From Nannobrachium achirus (lineage: Eukaryota; Chordata; Actinopteri; Myctophiformes; Myctophidae), in the NCBI GenBank assembly GCA_963921795.1, contig OY997647.1:56372668-56436667 (forward strand): DNA of 64,000 nt, read 5' to 3'. Each line of letters starts with the position of its first letter. The first letter of the stretch is position 1. Shown here piece after piece: positions 46,416-58,337 of the stretch. The notes beneath the pieces were generated by a model, which had not been told where the DNA came from, searched no databases, and saw only the letters and a list, made by a program, of their open reading frames with translations. A program made the translations under genes and the position numbers.

Positions 46416-49317
46416 CTGCAGCGCGCTAAATGCGCGACCTCGTGCGGCGGTTCGGACCGTGAGACCGTCCGCCGAGTCGTCCGCGTTTCGTCGTGAGAGG
46501 GTCGGTCCCCGTGAAAAACGCGTTCTGGCACGAAACGGTTACGTTTCGCGCGTTTGTGACGCCCCCTAGTGGTCGAAGTGGAAATGCTTTTGGGGAATCG
46601 TTGAGTATGCCGCCCGCGACCTGTGGTTGAAATTCAGTGTTGACTCGACCTATTGTTTGTGATTTATGGCTATCGTTTGCGAAACGGGCCCCTCCCGCTA
46701 ACTTTGGAAGCGCGTTACGAACGAACGGTACGGACTATCGAAATATCCTTTGACTATGTTTATCGCGTGGCTTCATAGATCATGTGTACCGGTTTTTAAG
46801 ACATTTGAAGAAAATATGTAGGAAAAGGAGCAAAAAGTGTGTTTTGGAGAAAATTTGAAATGGTGAAAAATCTTCCCATGTGCAAATTGGCGTGTCCTAT
46901 ATGGAGAGATGCGTCGTGACCCAAGGAATCCAGGGAAAAAAGAATTTTAATTCTCCGACCTATGGTTCAAGAGTTACGAGGCAAGTGGTCCGTTATAGCG
47001 CCACCATGTGGCCAATTGGAAATGCTTTTGGGGATCGTTGAGTATGCCACCCCCGACCTGTGGTTGAAATTCAGTGTTGACTGGACCTTTTGTTTGTGAT
47101 TTATGGCTATTGTTTGCAAAACGGGCCCCTTTCGCTAACTTTGGAAGCACGTTACGAACAAACGTAATGGACTATCGCAATATCCCTTGAGTATGTTCAT
47201 TGCATGGGTTCATAGATCATGTGTACCGTTTTTTGTGCAATTTGAAGAAAATATGTCGGAAAAGGAACAAAAAGTGTGTTTTGGAGAAAATTCAAGATGG
47301 CGGAAAATCTATCCTGGCGCAAATGGGCGTGGCCTATATCGGGAGATGCGTCTTGACCCAAGGAATCCAGGGAAAAAATAATTTTAATTTTCCGACCTAC
47401 GGTTCAACAGTTACAGGCCAAAACGTAAAGTGGCCTGTTATAGCGCCACCATGAGGCCGAGTGATGTAATTATTTTTTGATTAATTCTTACAATCATTAT
47501 GAACCTCCTCTCCAAGTCTTGAAACTGTAGCCCCTATGGTTTGCGAGAGAAAAATAATTGAATGTGAATTTTTGCTTTCTCCCATTATAAGTCAATGGGG
47601 ACAATTTAATTCACTAATAAATTAATATAAATTAAACTATAGAACCTTTCTCTTAGCAAGTTACTAGCACACCATTCCCGAGTAAGCCGGTCGATTTGAC
47701 ATATGGCGCGAGTGTGTGGTGCAAAAACTGTGGGAGGAGTAGCGTGCCAAACTTTGGGGAAAAGCATGGACATACATACATAAATATGAGCGATTGCAAT
47801 AAGTTGCCAATGCTATGCATAGGCACACTTAACTAGAATTGACAGAGTCAATTTTGACAAGTGTGCCTGCAGCGCGCTAAATGCGCGACCTCGTGCGGCG
47901 GTTCGGACCGTGAGACCGTCCGCCGAGTCGTCCGCGTTTCGTCGTGAGAGGGTCGGTCCCCGTGAAAAACGCGTTCTGGCACGAAACGGTTACGTTTCGC
48001 GCGTTTGTGACGCCCCCTAGGGGTCGAAGTGGAAATGCTTTTGGGGAATCGTTGAGTATGCCGCCCGCGACCTGTGGTTGAAATTCAGTGTTGACTCGAC
48101 CTATTGTTTGTGATTTATGGCTATCGTTTGCGAAACGGGCCCCTCCCGCTAACTTTGGAAGCGCGTTACGAACGAACGGTACGGACTATCGAAATATCCT
48201 TTGACTATGTTTATCGCGTGGCTTCATAGATCATGTGTACCGGTTTTTAAGACATTTGAAGAAAATATGTAGGAAAAGGAGCAAAAAGTGTGTTTTGGAG
48301 AAAATTTGAAATGGTGAAAAATCTTCCCATGTGCAAATTGGCGTGTCCTATATGGAGAGATGCGTCGTGACCCAAGGAATCCAGGGAAAAAAGAATTTTA
48401 ATTCTCCGACCTATGGTTCAAGAGTTACGAGGCAAGTGGTCCGTTATAGCGCCACCATGTGGCCAATTGGAAATGCTTTTGGGGATCGTTGAGTATGCCA
48501 CCCCCGACCTGTGGTTGAAATTCAGTGTTGACTGGACCTTTTGTTTGTGATTTATGGCTATTGTTTGCAAAACGGGCCCCTTTCGCTAACTTTGGAAGCA
48601 CGTTACGAACAAACGTAATGGACTATCGCAATATCCCTTGAGTATGTTCATTGCATGGGTTCATAGATCATGTGTACCGTTTTTTGTGCAATTTGAAGAA
48701 AATATGTCGGAAAAGGAACAAAAAGTGTGTTTTGGAGAAAATTCAAGATGGCGGAAAATCTATCCTGGCGCAAATGGGCGTGGCCTATATCGGGAGATGC
48801 GTCTTGACCCAAGGAATCCAGGGAAAAAATAATTTTAATTTTCCGACCTACGGTTCAACAGTTACAGGCCAAAACGTAAAGTGGCCTGTTATAGCGCCAC
48901 CATGAGGCCGAGTGATGTAATTATTTTTTGATTAATTCTTACAATCATTATGAACCTCCTCTCCAAGTCTTGAAACTGTAGCCCCTATGGTTTGCGAGAG
49001 AAAAATAATTGAATGTGAATTTTTGCTTTCTCCCATTATAAGTCAATGGGGACAATTTAATTCACTAATAAATTAATATAAATTAAACTATAGAACCTTT
49101 CTCTTAGCAAGTTACTAGCACACCATTCCCGAGTAAGCCGGTCGATTTGACATATGGCGCGAGTGTGTGGTGCAAAAACTGTGGGAGGAGTAGCGTGCCA
49201 AACTTTGGGGAAAAGCATGGACATACATACATAAATATGAGCGATTGCAATAAGTTGCCAATGCTATGCATAGGCACACTTAACTAGAATTGACAGAGTC
49301 AATTTTGACAAGTGTGC
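46416..49317 (+). repeat. Two 1451-bp composite blocks
   Basis: P sites at 46416 and 47867; landmarks 46784, 47221, 48235 and 48672. Left end CGCGCTAAATGCGCG and the CCCCTTTCGC variant define the same subfamily as 3831 and 62209. The first has CTAGTGGTCG at about 46567, breaking the CCCCTAGGGG palindrome. Confidence 0.93.
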
Positions 49318-50267
49318 CTGCAGTGCGCGACCTTGTGCAGCGGTTTGGACGGTGAGACAATCCGCCAAGCCCGTGTTTCGTTGTGAGAGGGTCGGTCCCC
49401 GTGAAAAACGCGTTCTGGCACGAAACGGTTACGTTTCGCGCGTTTGTGACGCCCCCTATGGGTCGAAGTGGAAATGCTTTTGGGGAAACGTTGAGTATGC
49501 CACCCGCGACCCGTGGTTAAAATTCAGTGTTGACTTGACCTTTTGTTTGTGATTTATGGCTCTCGTTTGCGAAACGGGCCCCTCCCGCTAACTTTGGAAG
49601 GCCGTTACGAACGAACGGTATGGACTATCGAAATATCCTTTGACTATGTTTATTGCATGCCCTGATAGATCATGTGTACCGGTTTTTAAAACATTTGAAG
49701 AAAATATGTAGGAAAAGGAGCAAAAAGTGTGTTTTGGAGAAAATTCAAGATGGCGGAAAATCTATCCATACGCAAATGGGCGTGGCCTATATGGAGAGAT
49801 GCGTCTTGACCCAAGGAATCCAGGGAAAAAATAATTTTCATTTTCCGATCTACGGTTCAAGAGTTACGGGGCAAAACGTAAAGTGAGCCGTTATAGCGCC
49901 ACCATGAGGATGAATGGTGTAATTATTTTTTGATTTATTCTTAAAATCATTATGAATCTGCTCTACGAGGTTTGAAACTGTAGGCCCTATGGTTTGCGAT
50001 AGAAAAATACTTGAATGTGACTTTTTTCATTGTCCCATTATAAGTCAATGGGGAAAAATTAATTCACTAATAAATTAATATAAATTAAACTATAGAACCT
50101 TTCTCTTAGCAAGTTACTAGCACACGATTCCCGAGTAAGCCGGTCGTTTTGACATATGGCGCGAGTGTGTGGTGCAAAAACTGTGGGAGGAGTAGCGTGC
50201 CGAAGTTTAGAGAGTGCGCTTGTAAAGTCAATACTAGAATTGACAGAGTCAATTTTGACAAGTGTGC
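49318..50267 (+). repeat. Single monomer, 950 bp, T-type
   Basis: The landmark is at 49674; offset 8398 from 40920-41869. Confidence 0.93.
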
Positions 50268-51666
50268 CTGCAGCGCGCTAAATGCGCGACCTCGTGCGGC
50301 GGTTCGGACCGTGAGACCGTCCGCCGAGTCGTCCGCGTTTCGTCGTGAGAGGGTCGGTCCCCGTGAAAAACGCGTTCTGGCACGAAACGGTTACGTTTCG
50401 CGCGTTTGTGACGCCCCCTAGGGGTCGAAGTGGAAATGCTTTTGGGGAATCGTTGAGTATGCCGCCCGCGACCTGTGGTTGAAATTCAGTGTTGACTCGA
50501 CCTATTGTTTGTGATTTATGGCTATCGTTTGCGAAACGGGCCCCTCCCGCTAACTTTGGAAGCGCGTTACGAACGAACGGTACGGACTATCGAAATATCC
50601 TTTGACTATGTTTATCGTGTGGCTTCATAGATCATGTGTACCGGTTTTTAAGACATTTGAAGAAAATATGTAGGAAAAGGAGCAAAAAGTGTGTTTTGGA
50701 GAAAATTTGAAATGGTGAAAAATCTTCCCATGTGCAAATTGGCGTGTCCTATATGGAGAGATGCGTCGTGACCCAAGGAATCCAGGGAAAAAAGAATTTT
50801 AATTCTCCGACCTATGGTTCAAGAGTTACGAGGCAAGTGGTCCGTTATAGCGCCACCATGTGGCCAATTGGAAATGCTTTTGGGGATCGTTGAGTATGCC
50901 ACCCCCGACCTGTGGTTGAAATTCAGTGTTGACTGGACCTTTTGTTTGTGATTTATGGCTATTGTTTGCAAAACGGGCCCCTCCCGCTAACTTTGGAAGC
51001 ACGTTACGAACAAACGTAATGGACTATCGCAATATCCCTTGAGTATGTTCATTGCATGGGTTCATAGATCATGTGTACCGTTTTTTGTGCAATTTGAAGA
51101 AAATATGTCGGAAAAGGAACAAAAAGTGTGTTTTGGAGAAAATTCAAGATGGCGGAAAATCTATCCTGGCGCAAATGGGCGTGGCCTATATCGGGAGATG
51201 CGTCTTGACCCAAGGAATCCAGGGAAAAAATAATTTTAATTTTCCGACCTACGGTTCAACAGTTACAGGCCAAAACGTAAAGTGGCCTGTTATAGCGCCA
51301 CCATGAGGCCGAGTGATGTAATTATTTTTTGATTAATTCTTACAATAATTATGAACCTCCTCTCCAAGTCTTGAAACTGTAGCCCCTATGGTTTGCGAGA
51401 GAAAAATAATTGAATGTGAATTTTTGCTTTCTCCCATTATAAGTCAATGGGGACAATTTAATTCACTAATAAATTAATATAAATTAAACTATAGAACCTT
51501 TCTCTTAGCAAGTTACTAGCACACCATTCCCGAGTAAGCCGGTCGATTTCACATATGGCGCGAGTGTGTGGTGCGAAAACTGTGGGAGGAGTAGCGTGTC
51601 AAACTTTGGGGAAAAGCATGGACATAAATAAACTAGAATTGACAGAGTCAATTTTGACAAGTGTGC
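50268..51666 (+). repeat. Composite block, 1399 bp (1451 minus 52)
   Basis: Landmarks are 50636 and 51073. The spacer near 51625 reads GACATAAATAAACTAG. This lacks two ATAC units and 44 bp containing CTATGCATAG and GGCACACTT, so P here keeps only its inner stem. Confidence 0.92.
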
Positions 51667-52616
51667 CTGCAGCGCGCTAAATGTGCGAGTTTGGTCGGTG
51701 ACGCAATCCACCAAGTCGTCTGTGTTAAGTGTTGAGAGGGTCGTTCCACCTGAAAAACGCGTTCTGGCACGAAACGGTTACGTTTTGCGCGTTTGTGGCG
51801 CCCCCTATGGGTCTAAATGGAAATGCTTTGGGGGATTCGTTGCGTATGCCACCCGCGACCTTTGGTTAAAATTCAGTGTTGACTCGACCTTTTGTTTGTG
51901 ATTTAGGGCTATTGTTTGCAAAACGGGCCCCTCCCACTAACTTTGGAAGGCTGTTACGAACGAACGGAATGGACTATCGCAATATCCCTTGAGTATGTTC
52001 ATTGCATGGGTTCATAGATCACGTGTACTGTTTTTTGTGCAATTTGAAGAAAATATGTCGGAAAAGGAACAAAAAGTGTGTTTTGGAGAAAATTCAAGAT
52101 GGCGGAAAATCTATCCTGGCGCAAATGGGCGTGGCCTATATCGGGAGATGCGTCTTGACCCAAGGAATCCAGGGAAAAAAGATTTTTCATTTTCCGACCT
52201 ACGGTTCAACAGTTACAGGACAAAACGTAAAGTGGGCTGTTATAGCGCCACCATGAGGCCAAATGACACTATTATTTTTTATTTAATCCTTGAAATCATT
52301 ATGAACCTCCTCTCCAAGTCTTGAAACTGTAGCCCCTATGGTTTGCGAGAGAAAAATAATTGAATTTGAGTTTTTGCCATTCCCATTATAAGTCAATGGG
52401 GAAAAATTAATGCACTAACAAATTAATATCAATTAAACTATATAACCTTTCTCTTAGCAAGTTACTAGCACACCATTCCCGATGAAGCCGGTCGATTTGA
52501 CATATGGCGCGAGTGTGTGGTGCAAAAACTGTGGGAGGAGTAGCGTGCCAAAGTTTTAGAGAGTGCGCTTGTAAATTAAACACTAGAATTGACATGGTCA
52601 ATTTTGACAAGTGTGC
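51667..52616 (+). repeat. Divergent single monomer, 950 bp
   Basis: The landmark is at 52023. Left end CGCGCTAAATGTGCGAGTTTGGTCGG is strongly diverged and lacks part of the CpG cluster. The body has the CGGAAAAGGAACAAAAAG form of the 1451 blocks. Short spacer. Confidence 0.91.
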
Positions 52617-53582
52617 CTGCAGTGCAGCTCCATAAATGCCCGACCTCGTGCGGCGGTTTTGACCGTGAGACCGTCCGCCGAGTCGTCTGCGTTTTGTTGT
52701 GAGAGGGTCGGTCCCCGTGAAAAACGCGTTCCGGCACGAAACGGTTACGTTTCGCGCGTTTGTGACGCCCCCTAGGGGTCGAAGTGGAAATGCTTTTGGG
52801 GATCCGTTGAGTATGCCACCCCCGACCTGTGGTTGAAATTCAGTGTTGACTCGACCTATTGTTTGTGATTTATGGCTATCGTTTGCGAAACGGGCCCCTC
52901 CCGCTAACTTTGGAAGCGCGTTACGAACGAACGGTATGGACTATCGAAATATCCCTTGACCATCTTTATCGCGTGGCTTCATAGATCACGTGTACCGGTT
53001 TTTAAGACATTTGAAGAAAATATGTAGGAAAAGGAGGTAAAAGTGTGTTTTGGAGAAAATTCAAGATGGCGGAAAATCTATCCTGGCGCAAATGGGCGTG
53101 GCCTATATCGGGAGATGCGTCTTGACCCAAGGAATCCAGGGGAAAAATAATTTTAATTTTCCGACCTACGGTTCAAGAGTTACAGGCCAAAACGTAAACT
53201 GGGCTGTTATAGCGCCACCATGAGGTCAAATGACACTATTATTTTTTATTTAATCCTTGAAATCATTATGAACCTCCTCTCCAAGTCTTGAAACTGTAGC
53301 CCCTATGGTTTGCGAGGGAAAAATAATTGAATGTGAGTTTTTGCGATTCCCATTATAAGTCAATGGGGAAAATTAATTCACTAATAAATTAATATCAATT
53401 AAACTATAGAACCTTTCTCTTAGCAAGTTACTAGCACACGATTCCCGAGTAAGCCGGTCGATTTGACATATGGCGCGAGTGTGTGGTGCAAAAACTGTGG
53501 GAGGAGTAGCGTGCCAAACTTTGGGAAAGTGTGCTTGTAGATTCAACACTAGAATTGACAGAGTCAATTTTGACAAGTGTGC
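52617..53582 (+). repeat. Single monomer, 966 bp
   Basis: The landmark is at 52990. Left end GCAGTGCAGCTCCATAAATG as at 38829 and 44325. Short spacer. Confidence 0.92.
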
Positions 53583-54544
53583 CTGCAGCGCGCTAAACGC
53601 GCGACCTCGTGCGGCGGTTCGGACGGTGAGACCGTCCGCCGAGTCGTCTGCGTTTCGTTGCGAGAGGGTCGGTCCCCGTGAAAAACGCGTTCTGGCACGA
53701 AACGGTTACGTTTCGCGCGTTTGTGACGCCCCCTAGGGGTCGAAGTGGAAATGCTTTTGGGGATCCGTTGAGTATGCCACCCCCGACCTGTGGTTGAAAT
53801 TCGGTGTTGACTCGACCTATTGTTTGTGATTTATGGCTATCGTTTGCGAAACGTGCCCCTCCCGCTAAGTTTGGAAGCGCATTACGAACGAACGGTATGG
53901 ACTATCGAAATATCCTTTGACTATGTTTATCGCGTGGCTTCATAGATCAAGTGTCCCGGTTTTTAAGACATTTGAAGAAAATATGTAGGAAAAGGAGCAA
54001 AAAGTGTGTTTTGGAGAAAATTCAAGATGGCGGAAAATCTATCCCTACGCAAATGGGCGTGGCCTATATCGAGAGATGCGTCTTGACCCAAGGAATCCAG
54101 GGAAAAAATAATTTTAATTTTCCGATCTACGGTTCAAGAGTTACGGGGCAAAACGTAAAGTGGGCCGTTATAGCGCCACCATGACGATGAGTGATGTAAT
54201 TATTTTTTGATTTATTCTTAAAATCATTATGAATCTCCTCTCCGAGGTTTGAAACTGTAGCCCCTATGGTTTGCGAGAGAAAAATACTTGAATGTGACTT
54301 TTTGCATTGTCCCATTATAAGTCAATGGGGAAAAATTAATTCACTAATAAATTAATATCAATTAAACTATAGAACCTTTCTCTTAGCAAGTTACTAGCAC
54401 ACGATTCCCGAGTAAGCCGGTCGTTTTGACATATGGCGCAAGTGTGTGGTGCAAAAACTGTGGGAGGAGTAGCGTGCCGAAGTTTAGAGAGTGCGCTTGT
54501 AAAGTCAATACTAGAATTGACAGAGTCAATTTTGACAAGTGTGC
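53583..54544 (+). repeat. Single monomer, 962 bp
   Basis: Landmark position 53951 (mutated to GTGTCCC). Left end CGCGCTAAACGCGCG with GGACGGTGAG, as at 24989. Confidence 0.92.
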
Positions 54545-55564
54545 CTGCAGCGCGCTAAATGCGCGACCTCGTGCAGCGGTTCGGACCGTGAGACCGTCCA
54601 CCGAGTCGTCCGCGTTTCGTCGTGAGAGGGTCGGTCCCCGTGAAAAACGCGTTCTGGCACGAAACGGTTTCGTTTGGCGCGTTTGTGACGCCCCCTAGGG
54701 GTCGAAGTGGAAATGCTTTTGGGGATCCGTTGAGTATGCCACCCCCGACCTGTGGTTGAAATTCAGTGTTGACTCGACCTATTGTTTGTGATTTATGGCT
54801 ATCGTTTGCGAAACGGGCCCCTCCCTTTAACTTTGGAAGCGCGTTACGAACGAACGGTATGGACTATCGAAATATCCTTTGACTATGTTTATCGCGTGGC
54901 TTCATAGATCATGTGTACCGATTTTTAAGACATTTGAAGAAAATATGTAGGAAAAGGAGCAAAAAGTGTGTTTTGGAGAAAATTCAAGATGGCGGAAAAT
55001 CTATCCTGGCGCAAATGGGCGTGGCCTATATGGGGAGATGTGTCTTGACCCAAGGAATCCAGGGAAAAAAGAATTTTAATTTTCCGACCTACGGTTCAAC
55101 AGTTACAGGCCAAAAGGTAAAGTGGGCTGTTATAGCGCCACCATGAGGCCAAACGACAGTATTATTTTTTATTTAATCCTTGAAATCATTATGAACCTCC
55201 TCTCCAAGTCTTGAAACTGTAGCCCCTATGGTTTGCGAGCGAAAAATAATTGAATGTGAGTTTTGGCAATTCCCATTATAAGTCAATGGGGGAAATTAAT
55301 TCACTAATAAATTCATATCAATTAAACTATAGAACCTTTCTCTTAGCAAGTTACTAGCACACCATTCCCGAGTAAGCCGGTCGATTTGACATATGGCGCG
55401 AGTGTGTGGTGCGAAAACTGTGGGAGGAGTAGCGTGCCAAACTTTGGGGAAAAGCATGGACATACATACATACATACATAAATATGAGCGATTGCAATAA
55501 GTTGCCAATGCTATGCATAGGCACACTTAACTAGAATTGACAGAGTCAATTTTGACAAGTGTGC
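54545..55564 (+). repeat. Single monomer, 1020 bp
   Basis: The landmark is at 54913. The right half, with (ATAC)n and GTGAGTTTTGGCAATTCCC, matches the ends of the 2091 blocks (40500-40919 and 46000-46415). Confidence 0.92.
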
Positions 55565-58337
55565 CTGCAGCGCGCTAAATGCGCGACCTCGTGCGGCGGT
55601 TCGGACCGTGAGACCGTCCGCCGAGTCGTCCGCGTTTCGTCGTGAGAGGGTCGGTCCCCGTGAAAAACGCGTTCTGGCACGAAACGGTTACGTTTCGCGC
55701 GTTTGTGACGCCCCCTAGGGGTCGAAGTGGAAATGCTTTTGGGGAATCGTTGAGTATGCCGCCCGCGACCTGTGGTTGAAATTCAGTGTTGACTCGACCT
55801 ATTGTTTGTGATTTATGGCTATCGTTTGCGAAACGGGCCCCTCCCGCTAACTTTGGAAGCGCGTTACGAATGAACGGTACGGACTATCGAAATATCCTTT
55901 GACTATGTTTATCGCGTGGCTTCATAGATCATGTGTACCGGTTTTTAAGACATTTGAAGAAAATATGTAGGAAAAGGAGCAAAAAGTGTGTTTTGGAGAA
56001 AATTTGAAATGGTGAAAAATCTTCCCATGTGCAAATTGGCGTGTCCTATATGGAGAGATGCGTCGTGACCCAAGGAATCCAGGGAAAAAAGAATTTTAAT
56101 TCTCCGACCTATGGTTCAAGAGTTACGAGGCAAGTGGTCCGTTATAGCGCCACCATGTGGCCAATTGGAAATGCTTTTGGGGATCGTTGAGTATGCCACC
56201 CCCGACCTGTGGTTGAAATTCAGTGTTGACTGGACCTTTTGTTTGTGATTTATGGCTATTGTTTGCAAAACGGGCCCCTTTCGCTAACTTTGGAAGCACG
56301 TTACGAACAAACGTAATGGACTATCGCAATATCCCTTGAGTATGTTCATTGCATGGGTTCATAGATCATGTGTACCGTTTTTTGTGCAATTTGAAGAAAA
56401 TATGTCGGAAAAGGAACAAAAAGTGTGTTTTGGAGAAAATTCAAGATGGCGGAAAATCTATCCTGGCGCAAATGGGCGTGGCCTATATCGGGAGATGCGT
56501 CTTGACCCAAGGAATCCAGGGAAAAAATAATTTTAATTTTCCGACCTACGGTTCAACAGTTACAGGCCAAAACGTAAAGTGGCCTGTTATAGCGCCACCA
56601 TGAGGCCGAGTGATGTAATTATTTTTTGATTAATTCTTACAATCATTATGAACCTCCTCTCCAAGTCTTGAAACTGTAGCCCCTATGGTTTGCGAGAGAA
56701 AAATAATTGAATGTGAATTTTTGCTTTCTCCCATTATAAGTCAATGGGGACAATTTAATTCACTAATAAATTAATATAAATTAAACTATAGAACCTTTCT
56801 CTTAGCAAGTTACTAGCACACCATTCCCGAGTAAGCCGGTCGATTTGACATATGGCGCGAGTGTGTGGTGCAAAAACTGTGGGAGGAGTAGCGTGCCAAA
56901 CTTTGGGGAAAAGCATGGACATACATACATAAATATGAGCGATTGCAATAAGTTGCCAATGCTATGCGCGTTTGTGACGCCCCCTAGGGGTCGAAGTGGA
57001 AATGCTTTTGGGGAATCGTTGAGTATGCCGCCCGCGACCTGTGGTTGAAATTCAGTGTTGACTCGACCTATTGTTTGTGATTTATGGCTATCGTTTGCGA
57101 AACGGGCCCCTCCCGCTAACTTTGGAAGCGCGTTACGAACGAACGGTACGGACTATCGAAATATCCTTTGACTATGTTTATCGCGTGGCTTCATAGATCA
57201 TGTGTACCGGTTTTTAAGACATTTGAAGAAAATATGTAGGAAAAGGAGCAAAAAGTGTGTTTTGGAGAAAATTTGAAATGGTGAAAAATCTTCCCATGTG
57301 CAAATTGGCGTGTCCTATATGGAGAGATGCGTCGTGACCCAAGGAATCCAGGGAAAAAAGAATTTTAATTCTCCGACCTATGGTTCAAGAGTTACGAGGC
57401 AAGTGGTCCGTTATAGCGCCACCATGTGGCCAATTGGAAATGCTTTTGGGGATCGTTGAGTATGCCACCCCCGACCTGTGGTTGAAATTCAGTGTTGACT
57501 GGACCTTTTGTTTGTGATTTATGGCTATTGTTTGCAAAACGGGCCCCTTTCGCTAACTTTGGAAGCACGTTACGAACAAACGTAATGGACTATCGCAATA
57601 TCCCTTGAGTATGTTCATTGCATGGGTTCATAGATCATGTGTACCGTTTTTTGTGCAATTTGAAGAAAATATGTCGGAAAAGGAACAAAAAGTGTGTTTT
57701 GGAGAAAATTCAAGATGGCGGAAAATCTATCCTGGCGCAAATGGGCGTGGCCTATATCGGGAAATGCGTCTTGACCCAAGGAATCCAGGGAAAAAATAAT
57801 TTTAATTTTCCGACCTACGGTTCAACAGTTACAGGCCAAAACGTAAAGTGGCCTGTTATAGCGCCACCATGAGGCCGAGTGATGTAATTATTTTTTGATT
57901 AATTCTTACAATCATTATGAACCTCCTCTCCAAGTCTTGAAACTGTAGCCCCTATGGTTTGCGAGAGAAAAATAATTGAATGTGAATTTTTGCTTTCTCC
58001 CATTATAAGTCAATGGGGACAATTTAATTCACTAATAAATTAATATAAATTAAACTATAGAACCTTTCTCTTAGCAAGTTACTAGCACACCATTCCCGAG
58101 TAAGCCGGTCGATTTGACATATGGCGCGAGTGTGTGGTGCAAAAACTGTGGGAGGAGTAGCGTGCCAAACTTTGGGGAAAAGCATGGACATACATACATA
58201 AATATGAGCGATTGCAATAAGTTGCCAATGCTATGCATAGGCACACTTAATAAATATGAGCGATTGCAATAAGTCTGCCAATGCTATGCATAGGCACACT
58301 TAACTAGAATTGACGGAGTCAATTTTGACAAGTGTGC
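55565..58337 (+). repeat. Long composite block, 2773 bp (four bodies)
   Basis: Landmarks are 55933, 56370, 57202 and 57639. A deletion at about 56966 (GCTATGC|GCGTTTGTGACG) removes P and most of the CpG cluster, with its left break inside the CTATGCATAG palindrome. A tandem duplication of about 52 bp of spacer occurs at 58199-58303. Confidence 0.92.
58199..58303 (+). repeat. 52-53 bp tandem duplication of the spacer
   Basis: TAAATATGAGCGATTGCAAT through GGCACACTTA is present twice (starts 58199 and 58251). The second copy has AAGTCTGCC where the first has AAGTTGCC. The join falls at CACTTA|ATAAATATG inside the outer inverted repeat. Confidence 0.88.
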
